A stretch of DNA of 38,032 nucleotides from a virus: IMG/VR virus record IMGVR_UViG_3300031825_000048, positions 1 to 38,032 of that record. The stretch is one strand, 5' to 3'. The notes under the pieces are model-generated. The model had not been told where the DNA came from and searched no databases. It was given only the letters and a program-made list of their open reading frames with translations. How positions within the stretch are numbered: the stretch's first letter is position 1; every line of letters begins with the position of its first letter. The position numbers and the translations under genes are program-made. Below are positions 23,157-31,016 of the stretch, in pieces.

Positions 23157-24521
23157 TTAGGCGTGCGTTCCGTTGCCGTTCATGCGCTCGGCGATGGCGT
23201 CAGGGATGTCATCGGCGGAGTCCTCCGGGGGCGGTGCCACTGACTCCGGCACTGGATCGCCCTGCTCGTCCACGACCGCCGAGGCGGTCGGGCGTAAGTA
23301 CACTTTCTGTGTTTCATCAACCTCCAGCCCGAGCGCGGCCTGTGCCCGATCCACGCGCATCACGCCGGCCGCCACGCGCTTGAGAATGCGATCCTCGCGC
23401 GCCGCCTCATCCTCGGGGAACATGGAGACGTCCGACGTATCGAAGCGGATGCGGAATCTCCGTGTCTGGGACACGAAGTCGGGGAGCAGTTGCGCGGTCG
23501 CCTGCTTCCCCATCGACGTTTGCATCGGCGTCAGGCACTGGACCCACGCCAATCGGCGGAGCTCACGCATCGTCGCGCCGACCTTCGTGGACTGGAGACC
23601 GGAACCGAACCCAACGACGGCGGCAGGAATCCCGAGCACCGCGCACACCCGCTCCTCCGCAATGTCGCGGAGGTTCCCGAGCATCAGCTTGTTGGGATCG
23701 AAACCGAATTGCGTGACTTCCGTGGGGATCTTCGTGACGACGGGTTTGCCGCGTCGATCGCCAGTGAATGCATTGTCCCAATAGTTCCGCATCTCCTTCA
23801 CGGCATCGTCGTTCGGCTTGAACCCCTCCACCTTCGGCGAGATCAAGAGGCCCGGCACCCCCATGTTGCGGAGGATCACCTCGGAGAACTGGGACGCCTG
23901 ATCGTCGGTGCAGATTTCGCGGATCAGCGAACGGAGCGGCGAGAGGCCGAGGCGCGGATTCTCCGGGTCGAGGCCGAACCGGAAGTGGACGATATCACGC
24001 GGCGCGATCTGCTCGGGTTGGCCGACCCCACTCCGGTACTCGTAATGCGAGATGAACTGTGATCCGTCCTGTGGCCCTCTCGGGCCGATCAGCCAGTGCG
24101 GGACATACCAGAGTTGCACGACGGTCCCGAACGCATTCCGGATTTTCCGCCAGTAGCCGTTGCCGCCTAGGACGTAGGAGACGCACGTCGCTTTCCAGAG
24201 CGCGTCACCGTCGTACGCTTCGTTGGGCCGGTCAATCAGGACTTCCGCGTCGTGGTCCGTTACCCATTCCCAGAGCCGCGGATCGACCCGCCGTTCCACC
24301 CGCGCCACGGCCTCCGTGAAGGTCCGCATGATCCACATCACCGGGGCCATCACGACGTTCGACGCAAGCCCGGTGACGGAACTGCCTAACCATTTCGGGG
24401 CGTTCTCAACGGGATAAAAGTTCTCCTCAATGTGCTGAATCGTGAGGGACTTCTGTGCGAATCCGTCCGAAACCGGTCCGGAGTACACAATTCTGTTGGC
24501 GACCGCGAACGGGTTAGCCAT
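23157..24521 (-). CDS. Portal protein, HK97 family
   Basis: 454 residues. HK97-type portal features: PKWLGSSVTGLASNVVMAPV start region, YVLGGNGYWRKIRN, DIVHFRFGLDPENPRLGLSP, AEERVCAVLGIPAAVVGFGS, ELRRLAWVQCLTPM and a wing/clip with VDRAQAALGLEVDETQ. The acidic C-terminal tail is typical. It starts with an 8-nt overlap with the small TM gene before it. It forms the 12-mer DNA gate and docks the terminase. Confidence 0.95.
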   Translation of the reverse strand: MANPFAVANRIVYSGPVSDGFAQKSLTIQHIEENFYPVENAPKWLGSSVTGLASNVVMAPVMWIMRTFTEAVARVERRVDPRLWEWVTDHDAEVLIDRPNEAYDGDALWKATCVSYVLGGNGYWRKIRNAFGTVVQLWYVPHWLIGPRGPQDGSQFISHYEYRSGVGQPEQIAPRDIVHFRFGLDPENPRLGLSPLRSLIREICTDDQASQFSEVILRNMGVPGLLISPKVEGFKPNDDAVKEMRNYWDNAFTGDRRGKPVVTKIPTEVTQFGFDPNKLMLGNLRDIAEERVCAVLGIPAAVVGFGSGLQSTKVGATMRELRRLAWVQCLTPMQTSMGKQATAQLLPDFVSQTRRFRIRFDTSDVSMFPEDEAAREDRILKRVAAGVMRVDRAQAALGLEVDETQKVYLRPTASAVVDEQGDPVPESVAPPPEDSADDIPDAIAERMNGNGTHA

Positions 24522-24810
24522 TGCGTGTCCGCGTTAGGCCGTAGAGTCCGTAGCTCGCGACCGTCCAGAGCATCCGCCATCCGCCGCACGAGAGGAGCAG
24601 GAGCCCGCCCGACAAGGGCCACACCTTCCACGTCGTGAACAGCACGAGCCCCCAGGTCACCAGCGCCCACCCGCCAAGCATCGCGGCAGTCAAGAGGATT
24701 TCGGCGCGCGCGCGAACGACCGCCCGCGCGATGAGCCAGATGATCGTCAGGACCGCCCGCCGTCGCCCGCCGGTCTCGGCCGCGGGCTCCACATTCACCG
24801 CCGCGCTCAC
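24514..24810 (-). CDS. Two-TM protein inserted between terminase and portal
   Basis: 98 residues, GTG 24810 overlapping the large terminase stop (GTGA). Two hydrophobic segments at about residues 20-55 and 58-75 (AEILLTAAMLGGWALVTWG; LLLLSCGGWRML) with many Trp. A membrane protein in the packaging module is unexpected. It could be a small membrane moron, an exclusion factor or a holin-like protein; no family recognised. Confidence 0.62.
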   Translation of the reverse strand: MSAAVNVEPAAETGGRRRAVLTIIWLIARAVVRARAEILLTAAMLGGWALVTWGLVLFTTWKVWPLSGGLLLLSCGGWRMLWTVASYGLYGLTRTRNG

Positions 24811-26573
24811 GCGAGCCACCCGGAATCGGCCGGCGGCGGCTCGAACAGCGCACGCGACAGGGCCATGATCAGCGCCACCGCACCGTCGATCTTCTGGTTC
24901 GCGGTCTGCTTGTTTGGGTAGACGTTGTCCTTTTTGTCGACGTGCGCGACCACGTTCGACACCATCCACTCGAGCACCGGGTCACCGTCATGGTGGAACC
25001 GTCCCTCGCGCACCAGCTTCTCGAGCGTCTTCATGGGCTCGGAAAAGTTCTTGACCGTGGCCCCGACCTCGATCATCGGGAACCCTTCCGAAAGGAGCTC
25101 CGTCGCGAACTTCGTCGCCTGGAACGGGTCGTACGCCACGGCGCGAATCGCAAACTCGCTCTTCAATTCGCGAAGCTCGTCCTGGATCAGGTTCTGGTCG
25201 ATCGTGTTCCCGTCCGTGGCCACGAGGCGGCCAGACGCTTCCCACCCTTGGTACTGGCTGTTGTCCGACTCCTCGATGACTTCCTCGGGCGCGTAGAACC
25301 GGCCGAACGCGTAGTAATGCACCACGCCGTCCACCAGCCGGTGGAAGAGCTGCACGCGCGCCGCGATGTCGATGTTGCTCGCGAGGTCGAACGCGATGAA
25401 CGACGGGTCGCCCGCGAACTGCGACGGCGTCAGGGTGCGATCCGCGCACCGCTCCCACGCCGCCATGTCCATCCACGGGCTGTCGGCGTTGACCCAGACG
25501 TTGAGATGCTTGGTCAGGAAGTTCGGCTTCGCCGATGGGAGCTGCTGCGCCTTCCGACACTTCCGCTCGAGGTCGTCGAGCTTGACGCTCACCCCGAGGT
25601 TCGGGTTCGCCTTCGCCCACTCGCGCGGGTCGGCCCACGCCTCTTCGTCGTCGATCGTGAACACGATCCCGAAGAACGTCTCGTCGTCGGTGTGCGCCCC
25701 GTCGGCGCGGAAGCCGAATCGCTCGCAGAGCGCCTGGTGCCGCAACAGCACGGACGTCAGGATCTGCGTGACGTAGGTCCGCACCTCGTAGCAGATGCCC
25801 GATCGGTTCGAGCCCGCCGTGGTGATCGTCCACAGGAGCGACTGGTCTCGGGCGCCCGATGCGGTCTCGAGCACGTCCCACACGCCCCGCGTCTTGTGCG
25901 CGTGGAGCTCGTCCACCGAGGAAAAGTGCGGGTTGAGACCGTCCAGCGAGTCGTCGTCCGCCGACAGGGCCTTGAACAGGGAATCCGACGCAGGCGCCGT
26001 GAGGCTGTGGGCGTTGACCTCAACCCCGAAGCGCTCACAGTACCCCGGCGTGCGGCGCGCCATCGCGCGGGCCACGTCGAAGACGATCTTCGCCTGGTCG
26101 CGCGTCGTGGCGGCCGAGTAGCATTCGGCCCCCTCCTCACCGTCCGGCGCCAGCATGTAGAGCGCGGTCCCGGCAGTCATCGTGGATTTTGCGTTCTTTC
26201 GCGCGACCTCCTTGTACGACGTGCGGAACCGGCGCGCCCCATCCTTCTCCCGCATCGCTTCGTCGGCGTGGCCCGCGGTGGCCCACACCCACGAGAACAC
26301 GGTCATGAAGATGAAGATCTGCCACGGCTCGAGGCGGATCGTCCGCGTCTTCCACCGGCCTTTGATGTGCGGGAGCAGTTCGATCGTGCGGCACACCTTC
26401 GTGCCGCGCTCCGGCTCGTACCGGAACGGGAAGCCGGGCGTCTCGCTGCGCGCCAAGTCGTCGAGCTGGCGCTGGCACGCCGCGATGACCCACTTGCACG
26501 CGACCTGCACCCCGCTCACCACGTCATGCGCGTACTGCAGCGCGATCGCGGCGTAGTCGCGGCGCTCACCCAT
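24807..26573 (-). CDS. terL: Terminase large subunit
   Basis: 588 residues. ATPase part: KEVARKNAKST at about 121-131 (Walker A of the Terminase_1 type), SVDELHAH at about 219-226 (Walker B plus catalytic Glu) and a SLLWTITTAG coupling motif. Nuclease part: FIAFDLASN, AVAYDPFQATKFA and NQKIDGAVALIMA supply the acidic residues. It overlaps the small subunit by 8 nt. It pumps and cuts phage DNA at the portal. Confidence 0.96.
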   Translation of the reverse strand: MGERRDYAAIALQYAHDVVSGVQVACKWVIAACQRQLDDLARSETPGFPFRYEPERGTKVCRTIELLPHIKGRWKTRTIRLEPWQIFIFMTVFSWVWATAGHADEAMREKDGARRFRTSYKEVARKNAKSTMTAGTALYMLAPDGEEGAECYSAATTRDQAKIVFDVARAMARRTPGYCERFGVEVNAHSLTAPASDSLFKALSADDDSLDGLNPHFSSVDELHAHKTRGVWDVLETASGARDQSLLWTITTAGSNRSGICYEVRTYVTQILTSVLLRHQALCERFGFRADGAHTDDETFFGIVFTIDDEEAWADPREWAKANPNLGVSVKLDDLERKCRKAQQLPSAKPNFLTKHLNVWVNADSPWMDMAAWERCADRTLTPSQFAGDPSFIAFDLASNIDIAARVQLFHRLVDGVVHYYAFGRFYAPEEVIEESDNSQYQGWEASGRLVATDGNTIDQNLIQDELRELKSEFAIRAVAYDPFQATKFATELLSEGFPMIEVGATVKNFSEPMKTLEKLVREGRFHHDGDPVLEWMVSNVVAHVDKKDNVYPNKQTANQKIDGAVALIMALSRALFEPPPADSGWLA

Positions 26574-26991
26574 TCGCGACCTCGTCCCACGGCGACGCGG
26601 CTGGGGCCGGCTTCGGTTGTGTGCGAAGCCGTGCGCGATCGGCGGGCGACATCCCGAACAGCGCCTCGTACTTGCGCATGTCCGCGCGCGCGCGTTCCGC
26701 GGTCATGAGTTCGGGGTGTCGCTTCTTGCCCTGTGGCGTCTCGACGACCCGACCCTCTTTCGCCACCACAGCCTCGGCCTCGATCGCGCGCTCGTACGCG
26801 AGGCAATAGCTCTCGAGCGCGCCAAGGTCGCTCTCGGTCAGCAGGTCGATGGCGATCAGCCGCTTCGCCGTCTGCCGCCAGATCCGGCGCGCGATGTCGC
26901 CGAGATTCTTCGGCGCCTTCGGCACCTTGGCGAGCGTGCCGGGCTGCGGCTCCGTGCCGCCGTGCCGGTCCGGGCGGAACGTCCCCCGCAT
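26566..26991 (-). CDS. terS: Terminase small subunit, P27-like
   Basis: 141 residues from ATG 26991; the typical MRG start of P27 proteins supports this start over upstream codons. The APKNLGDIARRIWRQTAKRL segment and LTESDLGALESYCLAYERAI helix match P27-family small terminases, which recognise packaging sites. The C-terminus is Pro/Ala-rich and overlaps the large subunit gene by 8 nt. Confidence 0.88.
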   Translation of the reverse strand: MRGTFRPDRHGGTEPQPGTLAKVPKAPKNLGDIARRIWRQTAKRLIAIDLLTESDLGALESYCLAYERAIEAEAVVAKEGRVVETPQGKKRHPELMTAERARADMRKYEALFGMSPADRARLRTQPKPAPAASPWDEVANG

Positions 26992-27028
26992 CCGGAGCAC
27001 CCTGGTCGGGGTCGGGGCCGGGCCGCGT

Positions 27029-27289
27029 CTACCCAAGGTCGGACATCCGAAACCTGACGGCGCACACGGAAGACGGGCGCACGGTCTTTTGGCCCCCACC
27101 CCCCGAAAGAAAACGCCCCTCGCGCCCGTCCTCGTTAGGTGACACCGTGTCACCCTGACACACCGTCGCGCCCGCGCCACACGTCGGATGTGGAAAAGTC
27201 GGGCTCACGCGTGGTCTTAGGCGAACAAGAACAGCTAAATTCGTTAGGCCCGAATCGAGGGCCTTAACGCCCGCATTCTGTCGGGTCAT
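27029..27289 (-). CDS. Possible small ORF between HNH and small terminase
   Basis: 86 codons from ATG 27289, which overlaps the HNH stop as ATGA, the usual junction of this genome. The product (opening MTRQNAGVKALDSGLTN) has low-complexity Gly/Arg parts and no known motif. The stretch also holds a 17-bp palindrome and two CGTTAGG copies, so it may be a non-coding control region instead. Low confidence. Confidence 0.3.
   Translation of the reverse strand: MTRQNAGVKALDSGLTNLAVLVRLRPRVSPTFPHPTCGAGATVCQGDTVSPNEDGREGRFLSGGGGQKTVRPSSVCAVRFRMSDLG
27138..27154. promoter_or_regulatory. 17-bp palindrome upstream of terminase genes
   Basis: GGTGACAC-C-GTGTCACC is a perfect inverted repeat with 8-bp arms, and a further half-site TGACAC follows at 27156. 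It overlaps a CGTTAGG copy (27133-27139) and lies about 150 nt before the small terminase start. It looks like an operator for a dimeric regulator, or a packaging-site element near terS. Confidence 0.55.
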
Positions 27290-27666
27290 CGCGGGGTAAT
27301 TCCGGACCGTCCGGAAATGGGACGCGGGGGCACCCTCAGGTTCCCGAACCCGCCGTCCGAGCGGGCCGTCTTGCGCGAGTGGCAGGAGTGGCACGTGCCC
27401 TGGAGGTTCGACGGGTCATCCGTACCTCCATCCGCCTTCGCCCTGATGTGGTCCACGTCGGTGCTCACCGCCTTGCGGCACATCACGCACAGCGGGTCGC
27501 GCGTGAGGATCTGGGCCCGGAGCTGCTGCCACGCGCGCCCGTAGCCACGCTGCGAGGATGACAGTCGCCCGGCGTCGTACGCCTGTTGGTGCGTCGCGCA
27601 GAAGCGCCCTGTGGTCGTGTGCGGGCACGCGGGGTGGTTGCAGGGGCGCGGGGGGCGGGTCGGCAC
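27286..27666 (-). CDS. HNH endonuclease beside terminase
   Basis: 126 residues, GTG 27666 sharing one base with the previous stop (TAGTG). An N-terminal zinc site (CNHPACPH, CATH) precedes an HNH domain: CVMC, VDHIRAKADGGTDDPSNLQG, CHSCHSRKT. HNH enzymes next to terminase genes help cut DNA during packaging in many HK97-type phages. The catalytic Asp-His pair (residues 72-73) is intact. Confidence 0.9.
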   Translation of the reverse strand: MPTRPPRPCNHPACPHTTTGRFCATHQQAYDAGRLSSSQRGYGRAWQQLRAQILTRDPLCVMCRKAVSTDVDHIRAKADGGTDDPSNLQGTCHSCHSRKTARSDGGFGNLRVPPRPISGRSGITPR

Positions 27667-28016
27667 TAGGCGGCCTTGCGCTTGCGGCCGCTGGTGGCGG
27701 GTTTCCGGGGACGGCCGTAGAGCCCGTACCCCGTGGGGTTCACATGGCGCCCCTTGTTCACCACATACTGACGGCGCTCGTTCTCTGGGTTTGTTAGGTC
27801 TGGGCGGGCGCAGTAGGTGAACCCGATCGGCCCTTCCAAGACACACGCCTCGGCTTCCGGCCCACCAACGAGCACGCCAGTGTCACTGTGATCACGCGGT
27901 AGGCCGTTCTGCCAATACCGCTCATCTTCCCGACTGAACGCACAAAGGGCCGCCGTGAGTGGCGGCCCTTCTTCGTCGATGTCGAGGTGAGGAAACTGCG
28001 TGAATGACCTAAGCAT
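27666..28016 (-). CDS. Hypothetical protein, basic C-terminal tail
   Basis: 116 residues, ATG 28016 with Shine-Dalgarno AGGAG close to the start. Acidic N-terminal part (FPHLDIDEEGPPLTAALCAF) followed by a Gly/Tyr region and a strongly basic tail (GRPRKPATSGRKRKAA) that could bind DNA. It precedes the HNH gene and likely shares its transcript. No family recognised. Confidence 0.65.
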   Translation of the reverse strand: MLRSFTQFPHLDIDEEGPPLTAALCAFSREDERYWQNGLPRDHSDTGVLVGGPEAEACVLEGPIGFTYCARPDLTNPENERRQYVVNKGRHVNPTGYGLYGRPRKPATSGRKRKAA

Positions 28017-28104
28017 GCGCTCCTGGTAGGCGTGCGGACACCTTCACGCCGTGCAATGTGGGGGCAAGCTCGACGGTGCGCCATTCACGGAAACGGGTAC
28101 ACGG

Positions 28105-28305
28105 TTAGGCAGCCAGCAGTTGCGGCGCATGCGCAATCACCCACCGCAGCGGGTTGGCTCGGCCCCCTGCGGCGCGGCAGACGTGCACACGTACCGTCTC
28201 CGGCGAGATGCCGAGCCGAGTGCCGATCTCCTTGTACGTGAGTCCTTGGCATAGGAGCGCCACGATCTCGCGCTGACGCGGGGTGAGTGTCGTGGGTTGG
28301 GTCAC
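28105..28305 (-). CDS. LuxR/GerE-type HTH protein, 66 aa
   Basis: The start chosen is GTG 28305, because GTGA overlaps the previous stop; an upstream GTG at 28329 is possible. LTPRQREIVALLCQGLTYKE and IGTRLGISPETVRVHV form the classic four-helix LuxR-type HTH. There is no receiver or ligand domain, so it is a DNA-binding domain alone. It is the last gene of the early chain, before the packaging genes, so it may switch on late genes. Confidence 0.85.
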   Translation of the reverse strand: MTQPTTLTPRQREIVALLCQGLTYKEIGTRLGISPETVRVHVCRAAGGRANPLRWVIAHAPQLLAA

Positions 28306-28430
28306 TGGGTAAGTCTCTGGTTTAGCCACTCCACCGCTCGCGTGGCCAGCCGAATCAGCGGTGCGTACGCGTCGGCAAGCGCGGATTTCAGGCGATCAAC
28401 CGCCTCGTGCAACGGCGGCGGTTCCGTCAT
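28302..28430 (-). CDS. Micro-protein, 42 aa
   Basis: ATG 28430 overlaps the previous stop (ATGA) and its own stop overlaps the next start (GTGA). Sequence is one amphipathic helical stretch (EAVDRLKSALADAYAPLIRL, ATRAVEWLNQRL). No family recognised; its place inside the coupled chain argues that it is translated. Confidence 0.6.
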   Translation of the reverse strand: MTEPPPLHEAVDRLKSALADAYAPLIRLATRAVEWLNQRLTQ

Positions 28431-28669
28431 TGGCCCTCCCTCGGTAGTTCCTCGCGGCACTTCCCGCAGTACACGTACAGCGCCTCCCTCGAGGTCGCGG
28501 CCCGCACCTCGCGCGGCTCGTGGGGACCACCAGCCGGGCACTCGTCTGGCTCGTCGGTGTCGTCGTTGAAACCATCGTAGACATCCGGGTCGTCGCGGAT
28601 CTCCGTGACGCGCTCGCGCGCATCCGCGCGCCCGTGCCACCACTCGCGGAGCCAGTGGATGGGGTTCAT
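28427..28669 (-). CDS. Small acidic protein with CxxC, 80 aa
   Basis: ATG 28669, ATGA overlaps at both ends. Opens MNPIHWLREWWHGRADARER, continues with an acidic run and ends with CGKCREELPREGQ. A lone C-terminal CxxC plus the upstream Cys could bind zinc. Function unknown. Confidence 0.65.
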   Translation of the reverse strand: MNPIHWLREWWHGRADARERVTEIRDDPDVYDGFNDDTDEPDECPAGGPHEPREVRAATSREALYVYCGKCREELPREGQ

Positions 28670-29031
28670 TCGGTGTGCTCGTACCGCATAACGCGAAGCT
28701 GCGGCCCCTGGTTGGCGATTTTCAACAGCGGGTAGTCGTGGTGCGCCGTGAACGTCACGGCCGTCTCGCGTACTGGCCAACGCCGAAGCACCCACGCCGG
28801 GAACCACCGCGCCTTCAGCGCGTCCCACCACGTTGCCGGGTAGCGGACGGTGGTGTCGGCGACGCGCCTACTGAAAACGTGCGCGTGCAGCGTGATCACC
28901 ATGTCGCCAAGGAGGTCGGTGAACACGTCGACATTCAGATCGTTGAGCTCCTCGAGCATGCCGGGCGACACGCGCTGCCGCACACGCACCAGCTCTTTTT
29001 GAAGCGTCAGTTCCGTGGTCGTCATTCTCAT
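28666..29031 (-). CDS. Hypothetical protein, 121 aa
   Basis: ATG 29031 (ATGA overlap) is preferred to the in-frame ATG 29025. The N-terminal half is helical with a leucine-rich stretch (LEELNDLNVDVFTDLLGDMV). The C-terminal half is Trp/Arg-rich (WWDALKARWFPAWVLRRWPV) with likely beta strands. No family recognised. Confidence 0.68.
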   Translation of the reverse strand: MRMTTTELTLQKELVRVRQRVSPGMLEELNDLNVDVFTDLLGDMVITLHAHVFSRRVADTTVRYPATWWDALKARWFPAWVLRRWPVRETAVTFTAHHDYPLLKIANQGPQLRVMRYEHTE

Positions 29032-29234
29032 TCGCCCCCCACGACCACGACATGCGTCCGCCCGGTGCGGAGCACCCGACGGACCACCACGCGGATCAGG
29101 ACGTCGTGCGCGGCGGCCGCCTCGCGCGCCCGCTCGCGGGCCGCATCCTGCTGCCACGCGCCGCGCAGGTACCCCAGCGCGCGGCGGCGCTGGGCCCAGC
29201 GGGACTGGGTGAGGAAGCGGGGGAGGGGGATCAT
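29028..29234 (-). CDS. Small basic protein, 68 aa
   Basis: ATG 29234 overlaps the previous stop (ATGA). Arg-rich throughout (QSRWAQRRRALGYLRGAWQQ) with a Val-rich C-terminal strand (VLIRVVVRRVL ... THVVVVGGE). Possible nucleic-acid binding; unknown family. Confidence 0.6.
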   Translation of the reverse strand: MIPLPRFLTQSRWAQRRRALGYLRGAWQQDAARERAREAAAAHDVLIRVVVRRVLRTGRTHVVVVGGE

Positions 29235-29644
29235 GGGGCGGGTGGACGCGGGATCTCGTTGTTGAGCAGCACGGCGACCGCCACGCTGATCGGATCGCCC
29301 GTCGCCGCACAGCACAGCGGCTTGCCGAGCTGCATCGCGACGGCGATTTCCAACCGCGCACCCTTCGACTTCTCGTAACCGGGGAGCAACGCGATTTCGT
29401 CCGCCTCACAAACGGCAGCGAGGTCGAGCGCGAACAGCTCGCACAAGAGCGGGTCGCCGTACTCGCATCGGTCTGACGCGGGGTCGAACGCGCGCCAGTG
29501 TTTCCGCTGCCACTCGCCGCGCGTGATGTCCGCGGGCGTCGTGACTTCATGGCCTAACGCACGCCAGCGGTCCGCCGCTTCATCGAACGCGGGGAAGTTG
29601 TACAGTTCGCGGCCAGTCATCGGCCCGGCGATATAGACCTTCAT
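29231..29644 (-). CDS. DUF4406 nucleoside deoxyribosyltransferase-like
   Basis: 137 residues. MKVYIAGPMTGRELYNFPAF and DRWRALGHEVTTPADI are the signature start of DUF4406 / nucleoside 2-deoxyribosyltransferase-like proteins. CEADEIALLPGYEKSKGARL and EIAVAMQLGKPL supply the conserved substrate pocket pattern (S/G-xG-A-xxE). Such phage proteins may adjust nucleotide pools or make modified nucleotides. ATGA overlaps at both ends. Confidence 0.88.
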   Translation of the reverse strand: MKVYIAGPMTGRELYNFPAFDEAADRWRALGHEVTTPADITRGEWQRKHWRAFDPASDRCEYGDPLLCELFALDLAAVCEADEIALLPGYEKSKGARLEIAVAMQLGKPLCCAATGDPISVAVAVLLNNEIPRPPAP

Positions 29645-30012
29645 CGGTCCTCCCCGCCCACACCCCCGCGCGCCGGGCCGGGGGCCATGAGGGACGCCAG
29701 CGTGTGCGCCACCGACTCGACCACGTTGGCGGTTCCGCTCAGGTGCTCCATGTATCCGTCACCGGCCTCGACGCCGTCCGTGCGACGGTAGACGTCACGC
29801 ATGACCGCCACGGCCTCGCGCAACTCGCTCACGGTGTCGTTAGAGAGATCGTCCAGCACGTCCGCGAGGGCGCGGAGACGGGCAGCCTCGGTAGCGCGAT
29901 ACGCGTTCTGCTCTGGCGTGCAGTGATCCGACGCGACGCGCGTTATGCGGTCCATCCGCGCCGCCAACCCCCGCAACAGCGCGGCGTCGGCTGGTGTCAC
30001 GTCCGCGCTCAT
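29641..30012 (-). CDS. Hypothetical helical protein, 123 aa
   Basis: ATGA overlaps on both sides. Highly helical and Ala-rich (DAALLRGLAARMDRITRVAS, AARLRALADVLDDLSNDTVS) with a possible HTH-free bundle. A single His/Cys pair (SDHCTPEQN) is seen near residue 30. No family recognised. Confidence 0.68.
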   Translation of the reverse strand: MSADVTPADAALLRGLAARMDRITRVASDHCTPEQNAYRATEAARLRALADVLDDLSNDTVSELREAVAVMRDVYRRTDGVEAGDGYMEHLSGTANVVESVAHTLASLMAPGPARGGVGGEDR

Positions 30013-30329
30013 CGCATCACCACCCTTGGCGCGCGTTGCGCCTTCTCACGTTCGAGCCGTTCGACTTCTCGCTTCATGGGGCCGAACATGCGCCACAGCC
30101 GATAGCGCCAGTACAGGCGCGGCACGGCACGCATCGCGTCCCATTCGCGCTTCGCGACGGCGTAGCGCTCCGACTGCTCGTCTTCGGGCAACTCGTCGCG
30201 CCACGCCCGCAGATAGTCGAGCAGCGCCAACCGGAACCGCTCGCCGGGCGGATCGGCGATGAGCAGCATCCCCGCAGACAGCGCGAGCCCGGCGGGGGCG
30301 AGGATCGCAACCCATGTGGTCCAGTTCAT
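30009..30329 (-). CDS. N-anchored membrane protein, 106 aa
   Basis: ATG 30329 (ATGA). Membrane helix at about residues 6-26 (WVAILAPAGLALSAGMLLIA) then a charged, Arg/Glu-rich cytoplasmic domain (LYWRYRLWRMFGPMKREVER). Unknown function; may recruit a phage process to the membrane. Confidence 0.68.
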   Translation of the reverse strand: MNWTTWVAILAPAGLALSAGMLLIADPPGERFRLALLDYLRAWRDELPEDEQSERYAVAKREWDAMRAVPRLYWRYRLWRMFGPMKREVERLEREKAQRAPRVVMR

Positions 30330-30673
30330 CCGCGCGCCCCCACGGTCGGGGCGCCGGTGGGGGCTGCCTCACTGCGTGCAATGGCGTCCAGGGCGTGGCG
30401 GCAGGCGTCTGGCCCACCCGCGCGAATCACGCGGATCGCCGCTTCGACATCGGGCGGGAGCGCATGCCGTCGGTTGTGGCCGTGGACGTAGCGCCGTCCG
30501 GGCACGGGGACGAGCGTGCCGCACCCGCATCGACAGGCCCGGGGCGCGCACTCCGAGCAGGTCACCCCCGCCACGTCAGGAGAGCACGCGACCTTCCGGG
30601 CGAGCAGCCCGCAGACGGTCCATCGGGATTTGCGGCGTCTCGCGTGCGTCGTGGATTCACGCAGTCGGATCAT
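30326..30673 (-). CDS. Cys-rich GHN-motif protein, 115 aa
   Basis: ATG 30673 (ATGA). Contains CSECAPRACRCGCG and the segment GRRYVHGHNRR. The 'CxCGCG ... GRR(Y/F)xxGHNxR' pattern is found in many phage HNH-associated zinc proteins and is probably a nucleic-acid-binding zinc module. The catalytic HNH half is missing. Ala/Pro-rich C-terminus. Confidence 0.68.
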   Translation of the reverse strand: MIRLRESTTHARRRKSRWTVCGLLARKVACSPDVAGVTCSECAPRACRCGCGTLVPVPGRRYVHGHNRRHALPPDVEAAIRVIRAGGPDACRHALDAIARSEAAPTGAPTVGARG

Positions 30674-30843
30674 GGGGTCTCCTGTTGGTCGTGGCCTCCG
30701 GCCACGGGGTGATCGGGGAATAGCTGCCGCTCGCGCGCCGCGAGCACCTGACGCGCCCACTGGGGTATCCGCGCGGCCTCGCGCCGCGCCTCGTCCAGCG
30801 AGGGCTTGAGCCAGCCGGTGGGGATGGGATCGGGCGTGCTCAC
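30670..30843 (-). CDS. Micro-protein, 57 aa
   Basis: GTG 30843 overlaps the previous stop (GTGA) and its stop overlaps the next ATG (ATGA). Mainly one helix (KPSLDEARREAARIPQWARQ, VLAARERQL). No family recognised. Confidence 0.58.
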   Translation of the reverse strand: MSTPDPIPTGWLKPSLDEARREAARIPQWARQVLAARERQLFPDHPVAGGHDQQETP

Positions 30844-31016
30844 GCGGCCTCCGTGGCGCCGAGAGGCGCCGTGTCCGCGTGCATCAGGCGCCATTGCCTG
30901 AGCGCGTCCTCGGAGGGCGGCAGGGTGAGCCCGGCCCATCGCCACACGTAGAGCGGCACCCGCCACGGCCGGCCGGGCTTCGGCGGGTCGCCGAGCAGGG
31001 AGAGTTGATAGGTCAT
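30840..31016 (-). CDS. Micro-protein, 58 aa
   Basis: ATG 31016 overlaps the VRR-NUC stop (ATGA). Opens MTYQLSLLGDPPKPGRPWRV, followed by an aromatic strand and a helical end (SEDALRQWRLMHADTAP). No family recognised; the QLSLLGD start looks like a short peptide motif of the kind that binds the clamp (QLSLL matches the QL[SD]LF/L consensus), which is interesting given the clamp-like gene upstream. Confidence 0.58.
   Translation of the reverse strand: MTYQLSLLGDPPKPGRPWRVPLYVWRWAGLTLPPSEDALRQWRLMHADTAPLGATEAA

Noticed and set aside
24942-26708. 588-codon plus-strand frame opposite the large terminase
   Set aside because: Mirror frame of terL, Arg/Val/His-rich, no start signal or motif.
27252-27268. 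GGCCC...GGGCC stem as a terminator after the HNH gene
   Set aside because: Only 5 bp with an 8-nt loop and no U-run; too weak to call.
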